From Nannocystis sp. (GTDB lineage: Bacteria > Myxococcota_A > Polyangia > Nannocystales > Nannocystaceae), in assembly GCA_016712315.1 (NCBI GenBank), contig JADJRG010000015.1:155660-219659 (forward strand): a DNA stretch of 64,000 nt. Reading direction: 5' to 3'. Numbering within the stretch: position 1 is the first letter of the stretch; every line of letters begins with the position of its first letter. A program made the position numbers and the translations under genes. Below, in pieces: positions 7,564-15,259 of the stretch. A model generated the notes under the pieces. It did no database searches and was not told the DNA's origin. It saw only the letters and a program-made list of their open reading frames with translations.

Positions 7564-9570
7564 ATGTCGTGGATCGAGGTCGATATCGAGCGTGACAATC
7601 AGGCGATCCTCGCCTCCGCGCGCGGCGCTCGCGGTGAACGAGTGGCCCCCTACGACCTCGCGCCGATCAACCTCGGCCGGCTCTCGGGGCTCGGCAGCGG
7701 CGTGCGAAGGGCGGTCGCGTCGAGCCAGGAGCTGCCCGATCACGTGGTCGTCAACGCCCGCGAGCTCTATGCCGCGCTCTTCCGCGATCAGCTCCGCGAC
7801 CTCGTGGTGCGCGAGGGCGAGGCCGCGCGGGCGAAGGGGCGGCGGCTGCTGCTGCGGCTGATGATCCGCGATCCTGAGCTGCAGCGCTTCCCCTGGGAGG
7901 CGATGTGCCGGCCCGAGACGGCGCGGGACTTCGTCGGGTGCCTGCCCGATCTCTTGGTCAGCCGCGGGGTCAACTCCAACGAGCCCCACGAGGCCCGCGA
8001 GATCCGCCACGCCACGCGTATCCTGGTGATCGCGCCGCTCGGCGAGGAGGAGAAGATCGCCTCGCTGAAGAGCGCGCTGCACGAGTCGATCGCGGAGGGC
8101 GCGATCCAATGGCTGCCGCCGATCGTCGGCGCGGAGACGATCGGGCCCCGCCTCTTCGAGCGCTTGCGCCGGGTCGAGGAGCCGCACGTCATCCATTGGA
8201 TCGGCCACGGCGGCGCGGACGAGCGCCAGAACCCTTGCCTCTACCTCGCGGAGGACGCGGACGGCGAGACGAGCTTTATCCTCGCGGAGACGCTCGCGCA
8301 GGAGCTGAAGACGTCGATCGGCGCCGAGCTGCGCTTGATCGTGCTCGAGGCGTGCAGCGGCGCCCGACCGGGGGCCTTCGCGAGCGCCGCCGAGATCTTG
8401 GCGCGATCGGGGGCCGACGCGGTCGTCGCCCACCTCTGGCCGGTCAAGGCGGAGGTCGCACGAGACCTCTCCGCGACCTTCTACCGGACGCTCACGGGCA
8501 GCCGCGACGGCGTGGGTGACGTCGCGGCCAGCCTGCAAGCGACCCGTCGGACCTTCATCGAGCGGGGCGCGGAGGCCTTCTCGCCGGTGCTCTATCTGCG
8601 GGGCGCGGACCCTCGCCTGCTCGACTTTAAGCGCCGCCGGCTGATCGCGCCGACGCAGGCGCGCGGGGGGGTGGCCGCGGGTGACGTCGATCCGGTGCTG
8701 CTCACGGTGCTGCGTGAGCCCTTCTCGCTGGTGCTCGGAGGCGGCAGCGGCGGGGCGATCCCCGGCCACGCCGAGCTGATCAAGGACCTCACCGCGGAGC
8801 TGGGCAAGCACGGCGAGGCCGGCCTCAACACCCTCGGCCTCAGCGCCCTCGCGGAGCGCTTCTTCCTGCGTTATGGCAAGAACAAGCTCAGCCGCTTGTT
8901 CCAAAAGACGGTCGGGACGACCGTGGATCTGCCGATCCCGCCCTTCGTCGAGGCGCTGACCGAGGTCTTGCGGCCCGGCGCGCACACGACCCTGCTCTGG
9001 CTGCCTTTTCTCGAGCACGCGCTCGCGGAGCGCCACCCCGATCGGACGATCTACGTGATCCAGCCGGCGGCGCCGGCGAGCGGCGAGCCGCGGCTCGTGC
9101 TGGTCCGACCGGCGGGGCGTCGTGAGTGGGAGGAGGACGAGGATCCGCGGCCCGACGTCGACCTCAGCCGTGACTTCATGATCCTGCGCCTCTACGGCGG
9201 CTACTCGCCGGAGGCGCAGCCTGTGCTCACGAGCCCGCAGTTGACCGAGGACGACCATATTCAGGGGCTGTTGGACATGCACGAGCTCTTCCCGCCCGAC
9301 TGGGAGTGTCAGTTCGTCGGATGGCTGCGCTCACACCCGCTGCTCTGCGCCGGGATCTCGGTGATCGAGTGGCGCCACCGCATGCTGCTGCGCTGGCTGC
9401 TCGATCAGCGGCCGCCCTCGCGGGTCAGCGTCGCCGTCGTCGATCCGGCGGCGTCGGAGCGCGAGATCTGGGATCGCGGCGCGGGCGGGCTCTTCGGCCT
9501 CGGTACGGTCCGTGCGGTGGAGCTCGGGCTCGCGGATCTCACGGATGTGATCGCCGAGGTGAAGCCATGA
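7564..9570 (+). CDS. CHAT-domain protease fused to a SIR2-like domain
   Basis: 668 residues from ATG 7564, with a GGGGG ribosome site 5 nt upstream; GTG 7558 is an alternative. Residues about 1-370 form a CHAT caspase-like peptidase. The catalytic His is in VIHWIGHGG (about 208) and the catalytic Cys in LEACSGA (about 262), followed by VVAHLWPV. Residues about 380-668 resemble a SIR2_2-type Rossmann domain: FSLVLGGGSGGAIPG replaces the usual GAG-S/aGlP loop, FMILRLYGG replaces the LKLHGS strand, and LLCAGISVIEWRHRMLLRWL matches the LxFxGYSLxDxxxRxLL helix. The His of LHG, needed for NAD hydrolysis, is Tyr here. CHAT and SIR2 are both used in bacterial immunity, so a defence or signalling role is inferred. 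The stop overlaps the next start by 4 nt. Confidence 0.8.
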   Translation: MSWIEVDIERDNQAILASARGARGERVAPYDLAPINLGRLSGLGSGVRRAVASSQELPDHVVVNARELYAALFRDQLRDLVVREGEAARAKGRRLLLRLMIRDPELQRFPWEAMCRPETARDFVGCLPDLLVSRGVNSNEPHEAREIRHATRILVIAPLGEEEKIASLKSALHESIAEGAIQWLPPIVGAETIGPRLFERLRRVEEPHVIHWIGHGGADERQNPCLYLAEDADGETSFILAETLAQELKTSIGAELRLIVLEACSGARPGAFASAAEILARSGADAVVAHLWPVKAEVARDLSATFYRTLTGSRDGVGDVAASLQATRRTFIERGAEAFSPVLYLRGADPRLLDFKRRRLIAPTQARGGVAAGDVDPVLLTVLREPFSLVLGGGSGGAIPGHAELIKDLTAELGKHGEAGLNTLGLSALAERFFLRYGKNKLSRLFQKTVGTTVDLPIPPFVEALTEVLRPGAHTTLLWLPFLEHALAERHPDRTIYVIQPAAPASGEPRLVLVRPAGRREWEEDEDPRPDVDLSRDFMILRLYGGYSPEAQPVLTSPQLTEDDHIQGLLDMHELFPPDWECQFVGWLRSHPLLCAGISVIEWRHRMLLRWLLDQRPPSRVSVAVVDPAASEREIWDRGAGGLFGLGTVRAVELGLADLTDVIAEVKP

Positions 9571-10802
9571 GCGCGGCGCAGACGCCCATCGACCGCCGCG
9601 CGCTGCGGCGTAACGACCCCGCCGCGTTGGCGACGATCCTCGTCGGCCAGCTCACGGCCTATCGCTGCTCGACGGTCTACTCGCCGACGGCGACCCGCCT
9701 CGACGCCTTTGTGCGCGACGAGATCTTGCCGCGTCTGCGCGAGTCGCTCGACGTGCGTGAGGTGATCGTCGAGCGCTGGGATAAGAAGAAGGGGCCGACC
9801 GTCCAGCAGCTCGTCGAGGCGATCGCCACCCAGCTCGAGATCGAGCCCGAGGACCCGACGATGAAGCCGATGGCCGCGCTCGAGGCGACGCTGCGTCGCG
9901 CGGAGCGGCGCTCGGAGCGCCCGCTGCTGCTCGTGCTCTATCGCCTGGAGACGCTGCTCGACAAGGGGCGCGACCCCGGCGAGGTCTCGCGCTTCGTCGA
10001 CGCGCTCGCGCGTATGACCGCGCTGCCGATGCACGGCCTGCATATCGTGCTAGGCGTCAAAGAGGAGGATCTCGGCGCCTTTCGCGAGCTGCTGCGCGGC
10101 CGCTGGCGCCTGCTCGCCAATGACATCCGGATCCGCCCGAGCGGCAAGAAGTGGCTGCTCTCGCTGCCGCTGATGATCGTCGCGTATACGAGCTCCAACA
10201 CGGTCGCGGTGACCACGGCCGCGGCGGTGTGCGCGGGGGCGGGCGCGGGGGTCGGCGCCGTCGCGGGGATCGAGGTCGCCGAGCAGCGCACCGAGGCGCT
10301 GCAGACCGAGGTCGAGGGGCTGCGTCGCCGGCTCGGCGCGCGCGGCGCTGGCAGATCCGTCGCGGCGGGGGACGGGGCGACGACGGAAAGCACGACGACA
10401 GAGGCGACGACGGATACGACGACAGATACGACGACGGATGACACGACGACGGACGCCACGACGACGGACGGTGCGACGACGGATGGGACGACGTCGCATG
10501 ATCTAGACACGAGCACCGACGCGAGTGAGACCGAGGTCGAACCCGCGCCGAAGCCGGACCTCTGCGACGCGTCGTCGCGGGACGGCCACTGCGGCGTGTG
10601 TGTGCGCGCTCAGTGCTGCGACGCCCTGCGCGCGTGCAAGAAGTCGAAGTGGCGGCGCTGCGTGCTGCGGGGCAAGATCGGCGGAGAAGATTGCCTGCCC
10701 GAGATGGTCGAGCTCGAGTGTCGCAGCTTGGCGCTATGTGCCCTAGAGAACACCTGTCGGGCTGATTGTTTTATCCCTGAAGAAGAGGAGGCGGAGGAGT
10801 GA
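9567..10802 (+). CDS. Membrane protein with degenerate nSTAND-like NTPase and Cys-rich outer domain
   Basis: 411 residues; ATG 9567 overlaps the CHAT stop (ATGA), implying translational coupling. Residues about 20-190 follow the order of novel-STAND NTPases, but where the P-loop GxSGxGKSSLL is expected it reads STVYSPTATRLDAFV. It then has LPRLRESLDVREVIVERWD. The Walker B position is RPLLLVLYRLETLL instead of LILDQFEE, followed by HIVLGVKEEDLGAFREL. ATP binding is therefore doubtful. One or two membrane segments follow (about 194-238), then a Thr/Asp-rich linker (about 267-312). The last 80 residues carry about ten Cys and probably lie outside the cytoplasm. It is likely a membrane partner of the CHAT-SIR2 protein. 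Confidence 0.7.
   Translation: MSAAQTPIDRRALRRNDPAALATILVGQLTAYRCSTVYSPTATRLDAFVRDEILPRLRESLDVREVIVERWDKKKGPTVQQLVEAIATQLEIEPEDPTMKPMAALEATLRRAERRSERPLLLVLYRLETLLDKGRDPGEVSRFVDALARMTALPMHGLHIVLGVKEEDLGAFRELLRGRWRLLANDIRIRPSGKKWLLSLPLMIVAYTSSNTVAVTTAAAVCAGAGAGVGAVAGIEVAEQRTEALQTEVEGLRRRLGARGAGRSVAAGDGATTESTTTEATTDTTTDTTTDDTTTDATTTDGATTDGTTSHDLDTSTDASETEVEPAPKPDLCDASSRDGHCGVCVRAQCCDALRACKKSKWRRCVLRGKIGGEDCLPEMVELECRSLALCALENTCRADCFIPEEEEAEE
10380..10500 (+). repeat. acgacg-rich low-complexity tract (Thr/Asp linker)
   Basis: Imperfect repeats of acgacgga/acgacag encode a run of Thr with Asp, Ala and Gly. The same composition occurs in the lipoprotein linkers at 1-120 and 11430-11560, which suggests a flexible, probably surface-exposed tether. 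Confidence 0.6.
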
Positions 10803-10814
10803 TCGCCGCGGTGT

Positions 10815-11008
10815 GCCGCCGCTCGTCCTCTACGATCAACGAACTGATCGACGCCACGAGATCGAGCGGCGAGATCAACTCCTCAAGCAGCCGCCGTGCT
10901 GCCACAGCTCGGCGCGTAGACCCATGGGGACCTTGAGCGAGGAGATCTGGTCGTTGCCGATCGTCAGGCTTTGCACGTCGTTGCCGATCCCGAGCTGGTT
11001 TCAATTGT
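10815..11008 (-). pseudogene. Frameshifted remnant of a beta/gamma-crystallin-like domain
   Basis: On the minus strand one frame reads NQLGIGNDVQSLTIGNDQ then ISSLKVPMGLRAELWQHGG and stops. The adjacent frame continues PLDLVASISSLIVEDERR. Together they match the repeating pattern of bacterial beta/gamma-crystallin domains (GxGNDxISSIxVP...LYEHxNFGG...DRISSIxV). No start is present and a 1-nt frameshift lies near 10880. It appears to be a dead fragment of a secreted calcium-binding-type protein. It was recognised by eye from short motifs only. Confidence 0.4.
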
Positions 11009-11243
11009 AGCGACTAGGGAACGCTACTAGCGCGCTAGATCCAGCGATAGGGGCCTCGTATCCGGTATTTTTTCGGATAACGTGAACCGATGATGAGGCG
11101 TCAAATACGGCCCACGGGTCGCTGTTTCGCCGTGGTTTATGCAATATAAGGATCCCATTCATCGGGCGCTGTCGAGGCCGGCCGGCCGCCCTCGTGGTGG
11201 GTTTTCGACTTTCAGCTAAAGACTGAGATAGAGTCGAGGTGTT
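11009..11243. promoter_or_regulatory. AT-richer upstream region of the DUF4215 lipoprotein gene
   Basis: This stretch is clearly AT-richer than its surroundings. It contains a perfect 12-bp palindrome, ctagcgcgctag (11027-11038), and a 6-bp inverted repeat tatccg/cggata around gtatttttt near 11060-11085. It most likely holds the promoter and a regulator site for the downstream lipoprotein gene. No confident -35/-10 pair could be assigned. Confidence 0.35.
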
Positions 11244-12380
11244 ATGACTGGGACGAGGGCGGGGCGGTCGGTGGGGTTGGAATTAGACGACGCGCCGCGG
11301 CCGCTCCGACGCCTCGGGTTGTGGCTCAGCGCCGCGGCCTCGCTGCTCAGCGCCTGCGCGGTCCCCTGCGTCGACGACGGCTTCTTAGCCATGCAGCACG
11401 ACGAGGCGTGCAAGACCAGCCAGACGACGAGCACGGACGGCACGACGACGACGGGCGCGACGACGACGGGCGCGACGACGACGAGCACGACGGACGCGAG
11501 CAGCACCAGCGACGGCGCGACGACGGCGAGCAGCACCGACGGCACATCGACGACCAGCGGGGGGATCTGCGGCGACGGGGTCGTCGATCCTGGCGAGGGC
11601 TGCGACGACGGCGCGAGCAACGGCGATGATAAAGGGTGCAAGTCCGACTGCACGCCGCAGGTGTGCGGCGACGGGGCCTTGGGGCCGGGCGAGGGCTGCG
11701 ACGACGGCAACGTCGATCCCGGCGACGGCTGCGGCGCGAGCTGTGTGCTCGAGAGCTGCGGCGACAACAAGCTCGACGCGGGCGAGCTCTGTGACGACGG
11801 CCAGAACGGCGACAACGACGACGGCTGCACGGACCTGTGCACGCTGCCGGTGTGCGGCGACGGCTTCGTCCAGCCGAGCCTCGGTGAGGGCTGCGACGAC
11901 GGGCCCGATAACGCGGACGACAAGGCCTGCAAGTTCGACTGTACGCCGCAGGTGTGCGGCGACGGGGCGATGGGGCCGGGCGAGGGCTGCGACGACGGCA
12001 ACGTCGATCCTGGCGACGGCTGCGACGCGATGTGTGCGCTGGAGAGCTGCGGCGACAACAAGATCGACGCAGGTGAGGCGTGTGATGACGGTAAAAACGG
12101 CGATCAAGACGACGGCTGCACGGACCTCTGCGCGCTGCCGATCTGCGGCGACGGCTTCGTCCAGCCGAGCCTCAGCGAGCAGTGCGACGAGGCGGGGAAC
12201 AACAAGGACGACGGGGCGTGCACGTCGGCGTGTCAGGCGGCGGTGTGCGGCGACGGGCTGGTGCACGCGGGCGTCGAGCAGTGCGACGAGGGCGTGAACT
12301 CACAACCCTCCCCCGTGGAGCGCCCCGATCCCCAGCCTCCTTGCTTCTTGGCTCAGATCGGCGTTCTACGGGGGTTTTAG
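11244..12380 (+). pseudogene. DUF4215 Cys-rich repeat lipoprotein, 3'-truncated
   Basis: The N-terminus has a lipoprotein-type signal (LWLSAAASLLSAC, Cys about residue 38). A Thr/Ser/Gly linker follows (about 65-105). About eight Cys-rich units then repeat the pattern CGDG-x-GEGCDDGN-x-GDGC-x-C, typical of myxobacterial DUF4215 surface proteins. Homology ends abruptly inside a unit (VCGDGLVHAGVEQCDEG) at about 12300. The last 26 residues (from SQPSPVERPDPQP) are Pro-rich and unrelated, so the gene appears cut by a rearrangement. Real homologues normally continue into a large C-terminal domain. The shortened protein may still be exported. Confidence 0.75.
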
Positions 12381-12559
12381 CGCTCCCCCTGCGTCACCCC
12401 CGCGGCCCACCTGGTGCGGGCAACGCGCGAAACGGCTCGCTACCGGCAACGGTTTGGCAACGCCCCAGGCCCCAGAATCGGCTGGCAACGGAGCACCCTG
12501 TCGGCGGAGGTTGCCAGAGGTGGTTGCCAGATGTAGCGGTGGCCACCCCTTTCGGATCG
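12381..12559. repeat. Cluster of six GGCAAC/GTTGCC hexamers
   Basis: Four direct copies of ggcaac (12419, 12445, 12456, 12484) are followed by two inverted copies gttgcc (12510, 12523) within 110 bp, and no gene is visible here. The cluster lies between the truncated lipoprotein gene and the relocated 81-bp fragment. Clustered oriented hexamers can be binding sites for a transposase, integrase arm or replication protein, but this is speculative. Confidence 0.4.
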
Positions 12560-12640
12560 GGTGCCCTCGTCCCGCCCCGCGCGCTGCCGCCCAAGGTGCC
12601 CATCTACGAGGGCCCCTTGCCCTGGGGCGAGCTCGCAGAG
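12560..12640 (+). repeat. 81-bp fragment of the gene at 43345-45186, inverted copy
   Basis: This stretch matches the reverse complement of 43459-43539 with about four mismatches. It encodes the same peptide frame (PPKVPIYEGPLPWGELAE) that closes the 613-residue protein of the 43-kb cluster. Both flanks differ, so only this piece of the gene's 3' end is shared. It shows that a related element, or a rearrangement involving one, once touched this site. Confidence 0.85.
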
Positions 12641-12959
12641 CAGGCTCGCAGGTAGGTGATGTCCTACGAGAGCATCTCGCGGACCTCGAGATGGGAGGGC
12701 ATCTTCGCCGCTGTTGACCATGCTCGGACGTGTCCGCGTCCCGGCGTTTCTGCGCCGTCATCTTAGCGTCGCGCATCCTGGTATCAACCAGCGATCTCCT
12801 GGCGATCAGAAACCGGGCAGCGCCCCCTCATGCCGGCGGCTACTTGCACATCCGGCCGCGGGCGCCCCGCCGATGCGCCCGAAATTGCTGCTCCAGGCGG
12901 CCCCCGGCCCGGCAAGGCTTTCACTGGCCGCCGCTCCTATCGACTGCGACAAGAGACCC

Positions 12960-13403
12960 ATGGCACCTCAACCAGTCACCGCCCTCAAGTCCCACCACGA
13001 GTACGCCGCGAAGGTCGTGTGCGGCTACCTCAAGGAGCAGAAGGGCCCGCTCAGCCCCGGCCGCTACTTCACCGCCGTCAACATCCACAACCCGAGCGCC
13101 AAGGAGGCCCACATCTGCGTCAAGCTGGCGATCGCCAAGCCCGGCGGGCCCGGGCCGGTGACCGCCTTCCACGGCTTCAACCTCGGCCCCGATCAGGCGA
13201 TGGAGATCGACTGCGAGCTGATCCACAAGCTCGCCGAGGGCGCGGAGTTCATCAAGGGCTTCGTCGTGATCAAGGCGATCCCCGAGCTCGACGTCGTCGC
13301 CGTCTACACCGCGGGCGCGGTCGAGGCCCCGGGCTGGGTGACGACGATGCACACCGAGCGGGTCCCCCCGCGGACGATCGTCGGCGGCCTCCCCCACTGC
13401 TGA
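12960..13403 (+). CDS. Conserved hypothetical protein (VCGYL...FVVIKAIPELDVVAVYTAG)
   Basis: 147 residues from ATG 12960; the open frame reaches further upstream but those codons look non-coding. Motifs are HEYAAKVVCGYL, YFTAVNIHNPSAKEA, then EIDCELI and FIKGFVVIKAIPELDVVAVYTAG. They recall a small family of uncharacterised bacterial proteins that share AAKxVCG and LDVxAVYT. It looks like an all-beta domain without a signal peptide or membrane segment. It is the only intact-looking gene in this decayed region. Function unknown, and no partner is evident. Confidence 0.7.
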   Translation: MAPQPVTALKSHHEYAAKVVCGYLKEQKGPLSPGRYFTAVNIHNPSAKEAHICVKLAIAKPGGPGPVTAFHGFNLGPDQAMEIDCELIHKLAEGAEFIKGFVVIKAIPELDVVAVYTAGAVEAPGWVTTMHTERVPPRTIVGGLPHC

Positions 13404-13430
13404 GCCGAGGGCCGCCGCCGCGATCAGCAG

Positions 13431-13590
13431 GCAAAGCTGTCGAGGATGCTCACAGGCTTCTACAACTACTTCGCGCTACCCCACTGCGGGCCAAAACTCT
13501 ACGGCCTCCACAGCGATGTAATGCGAATGTGGCGTAAAGCGATAATGAGGAGGAGCCAACGGAGCAAGACCCACTGGAGCTACCTCCCGT
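13431..13590 (+). pseudogene. C-terminal fragment of a group II intron reverse transcriptase/maturase
   Basis: The frame reads KLSRMLTGFYNYFALP, then LHSDVMRMWRKAIMRRSQRS. It matches the maturase/thumb end of LtrA-type proteins (GHYNYYGVPGN...VTRLWRRWLRRRSQ). No reverse transcriptase catalytic region precedes it. After about 13590 the similarity is lost. The fragment cannot be functional and records a former retroelement. Confidence 0.6.
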
Positions 13591-13591
13591 C

Positions 13592-13632
13592 CAGGCAAAA
13601 CCCAGGCAAAATCGAGCGGGGCGATCATGGGC
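13592..13632 (+). repeat. About 40-bp repeat, copy A (copy B at 15751-15790)
   Basis: The sequence starting caggcaaaa-cccaggcaaaatcgagcgggg recurs at 15751-15790 with about five differences. The two direct copies bracket about 2.1 kb containing the type III Res remnant and the DnaJ-like gene. They could be remains of a duplicated IS end or a target repeat. Confidence 0.6.
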
Positions 13633-13914
13633 CAGGAGCAGGCTGCGGCGAGGCCAGCGGGCAAAACCATCACCGCCCTCGTGTCCTGTCCGCGCCCGCG
13701 CCCGCCACCGCCGTCTCGTCCGCGGCGGGACGATCGTATCCGTCCGACCCACCGCGTAGTGCGGGGCTCTGGGAGGGGGTGTGACCGATGCCTCGCCTCG
13801 GCCACGCCGACTATTCGCCGGCTGACCGCGCGCTCCTCGCGTCGCGCTCGACGGCCCCTTGGCGCTCGCCGGAGGCGGAGAGCTCTCAGGGGAATGGCGG
13901 CGTGTGTTATCACA

Positions 13915-14184
13915 CAAAAATTCAATCCGGTTGGCAGCACAGCGCAAGTCCGTTTCAATACCTCCAAGACCAAGCGCTGGCAAACCGACGCGCGGCGCTG
14001 TCAGCTCAACTGGGTGATCCTCGAGCGACTGGGAAGGCGAGTTCTGCCGTGTCGCTGAGGTGCATCCACGCGTGCGCGCCTACGTGAAGAACCACAGCCT
14101 CGGCTTCGAGGTGCCGTATCGCTTCGGCTCCGAGATGCGCAAGTACCGGCCCGACTTCATCGTCAAGGTCGAAGACGGCCACGG
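13915..14184 (+). pseudogene. C-terminal fragment of a type III restriction enzyme Res subunit
   Basis: One frame reads FNPVGSTAQVRFNTSKTKRW and CQLNWVIL. After a 1-nt frameshift near 14025 the next reads DWEGEFCRVAEVHPRVRAYV, KNHSLGFEVPYRFGSE and RKYRPDFIVKVEDGHG. These match the C-terminal endonuclease region of type III restriction Res proteins, including the PDFIV strand near the nuclease site. Helicase motifs and the methylase partner are absent. After DGHG the frame runs into unrelated Ala/Ser/Pro-rich codons and stops at 14419. A decayed restriction gene, supported by several consecutive motifs. Confidence 0.75.
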
Positions 14185-14440
14185 CGCCACCACCACCGCC
14201 GCGACCAGCAGCAGCGCCGCCACGTCCCGCTCGATCGCCTCACTGCGCCGCGCCGCGCCGTCGCGGGCCTCGCCCTCGCCCTCGCCGCCTGCGCTCCGCA
14301 CACCCCTCCCCGCACCATCGACGCGCCTCACGCCCGCGGCCCCACCTCCGGCGCGCCCTCAGCCCCAAAAGGCCCAACCCGCCCCCGATCTCGAGGTCAT
14401 CGACGGCTACTTCTTTTAGCGACCAACCAATCCGGGGTCA

Positions 14441-15259
14441 TCACCATCGACCGCCCTGGAGGTAACGAAGCAGAGAGGCCAGCTCCAGCGAACCTCGTGG
14501 TGGATAGATAATCTCCCAAGTGACGACCAGATCCCCCTGCTTATGCTTGCTCCGCACCCCTTCCCCCTTGATCCGAACCTCCGCTGGGTCGCCGAAGTCC
14601 AGGAATAGCTCAAACGTGTTCCCCCACGGAGATACCACGGTCACGCCCTCTCGCATGTAGATCTGATAAAAGGAGATTCGGACCCCCATGTGTAGATCCA
14701 CCCCCTTGATCGTCCACGGGACGCTCTCGACGTAGCCACCCACTGTCACAATAAGCACCCCGGGGGGGGTCCCGGATCCCTTACCTCTTCTGCGCCACAC
14801 TTTTCCGACCGGACACCCCGGCGCGACCTTGATCACCACCGTCCCGTGCGCGGTCTCCAGGGGCAGTTCACCGCCGAGCAGCGCGATTGCCCACGGAACC
14901 CGGATGGTGACCCAAACGTCACTCGGTGGCGGCGGCGGTGGTGGCGGCGGCGGCGGCGGCGGTCGCGGCGGTGGCGGCGGCGGTGGTGGTCGCGGCGGCG
15001 GCGGCGGCGGTGGCGGCGGTGGTGGTGGCGGCGGTCGCGGCGGCGGCGGCGGCGGCGGCTCCGCTCGGCGTCGGATCCCCTCTCGCTCCGCCTTGATGGC
15101 CTGATAGGCCTCGTTGATCCTCGACGCTAAGGCCGCCACTTGAGAGTTACCCGGATGGCGGTCCGGGTGCCAGGCGCTCATGAGCCGTCGCCACGCGCCG
15201 CGTATCTCTTCGTCCGTGGAGAACGGGCTCACACCGAGGAGCGCATACTTGCCCAACAC
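14441..15259 (-). CDS. DnaJ-like cochaperone (CbpA type) with polyproline linker
   Basis: 272 residues from a GTG at 15259, chosen because J domains usually start a few residues before YALLGV; TTG 15298 is the longer alternative. J domain residues 4-65 contain the HPD motif (about 31-33) that stimulates DnaK ATPase. Residues about 66-110 are 42 Pro with three Arg. The rest resembles the two substrate-binding beta domains of type II DnaJ: ITIRVPWAIALLGGELPLET-like, KVAPGCPVGKVWRRRGKG, then IKGEGVRSKHKQGDLVV. The zinc finger is missing, as in CbpA. Such a long polyproline spacer in place of a Gly/Phe linker is unusual. Location cytoplasmic. Confidence 0.8.
   Translation of the reverse strand: MLGKYALLGVSPFSTDEEIRGAWRRLMSAWHPDRHPGNSQVAALASRINEAYQAIKAEREGIRRRAEPPPPPPPRPPPPPPPPPPPPPPRPPPPPPPPRPPPPPPPPPPPPPSDVWVTIRVPWAIALLGGELPLETAHGTVVIKVAPGCPVGKVWRRRGKGSGTPPGVLIVTVGGYVESVPWTIKGVDLHMGVRISFYQIYMREGVTVVSPWGNTFELFLDFGDPAEVRIKGEGVRSKHKQGDLVVTWEIIYPPRGSLELASLLRYLQGGRW
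14928..15062 (+). repeat. GGC/GGT trinucleotide tract
   Basis: An almost pure run of ggn triplets, interrupted three times by cgc, codes for the polyproline spacer of the DnaJ-like gene on the opposite strand. Its length is likely variable between strains and is error-prone in assembly. Confidence 0.8.

Noticed and set aside
7363..9282. Antisense open frame of 639 codons opposite the CHAT gene
   Set aside because: Arg/Leu/Asp/His-rich shadow without domains, fully explained by the codon bias of the coding strand.
11347..12297. Overlapping frames across the DUF4215 gene on both strands
   Set aside because: Produced by acg/gac-rich repeats; only the frame with CGDG-CDDG units has a signal peptide and family signature.
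14829..15130. Gly-rich or Arg/Trp-rich plus-strand proteins over the GGC tract
   Set aside because: Translations of a trinucleotide run; the opposite strand codes for the DnaJ-like polyproline spacer.
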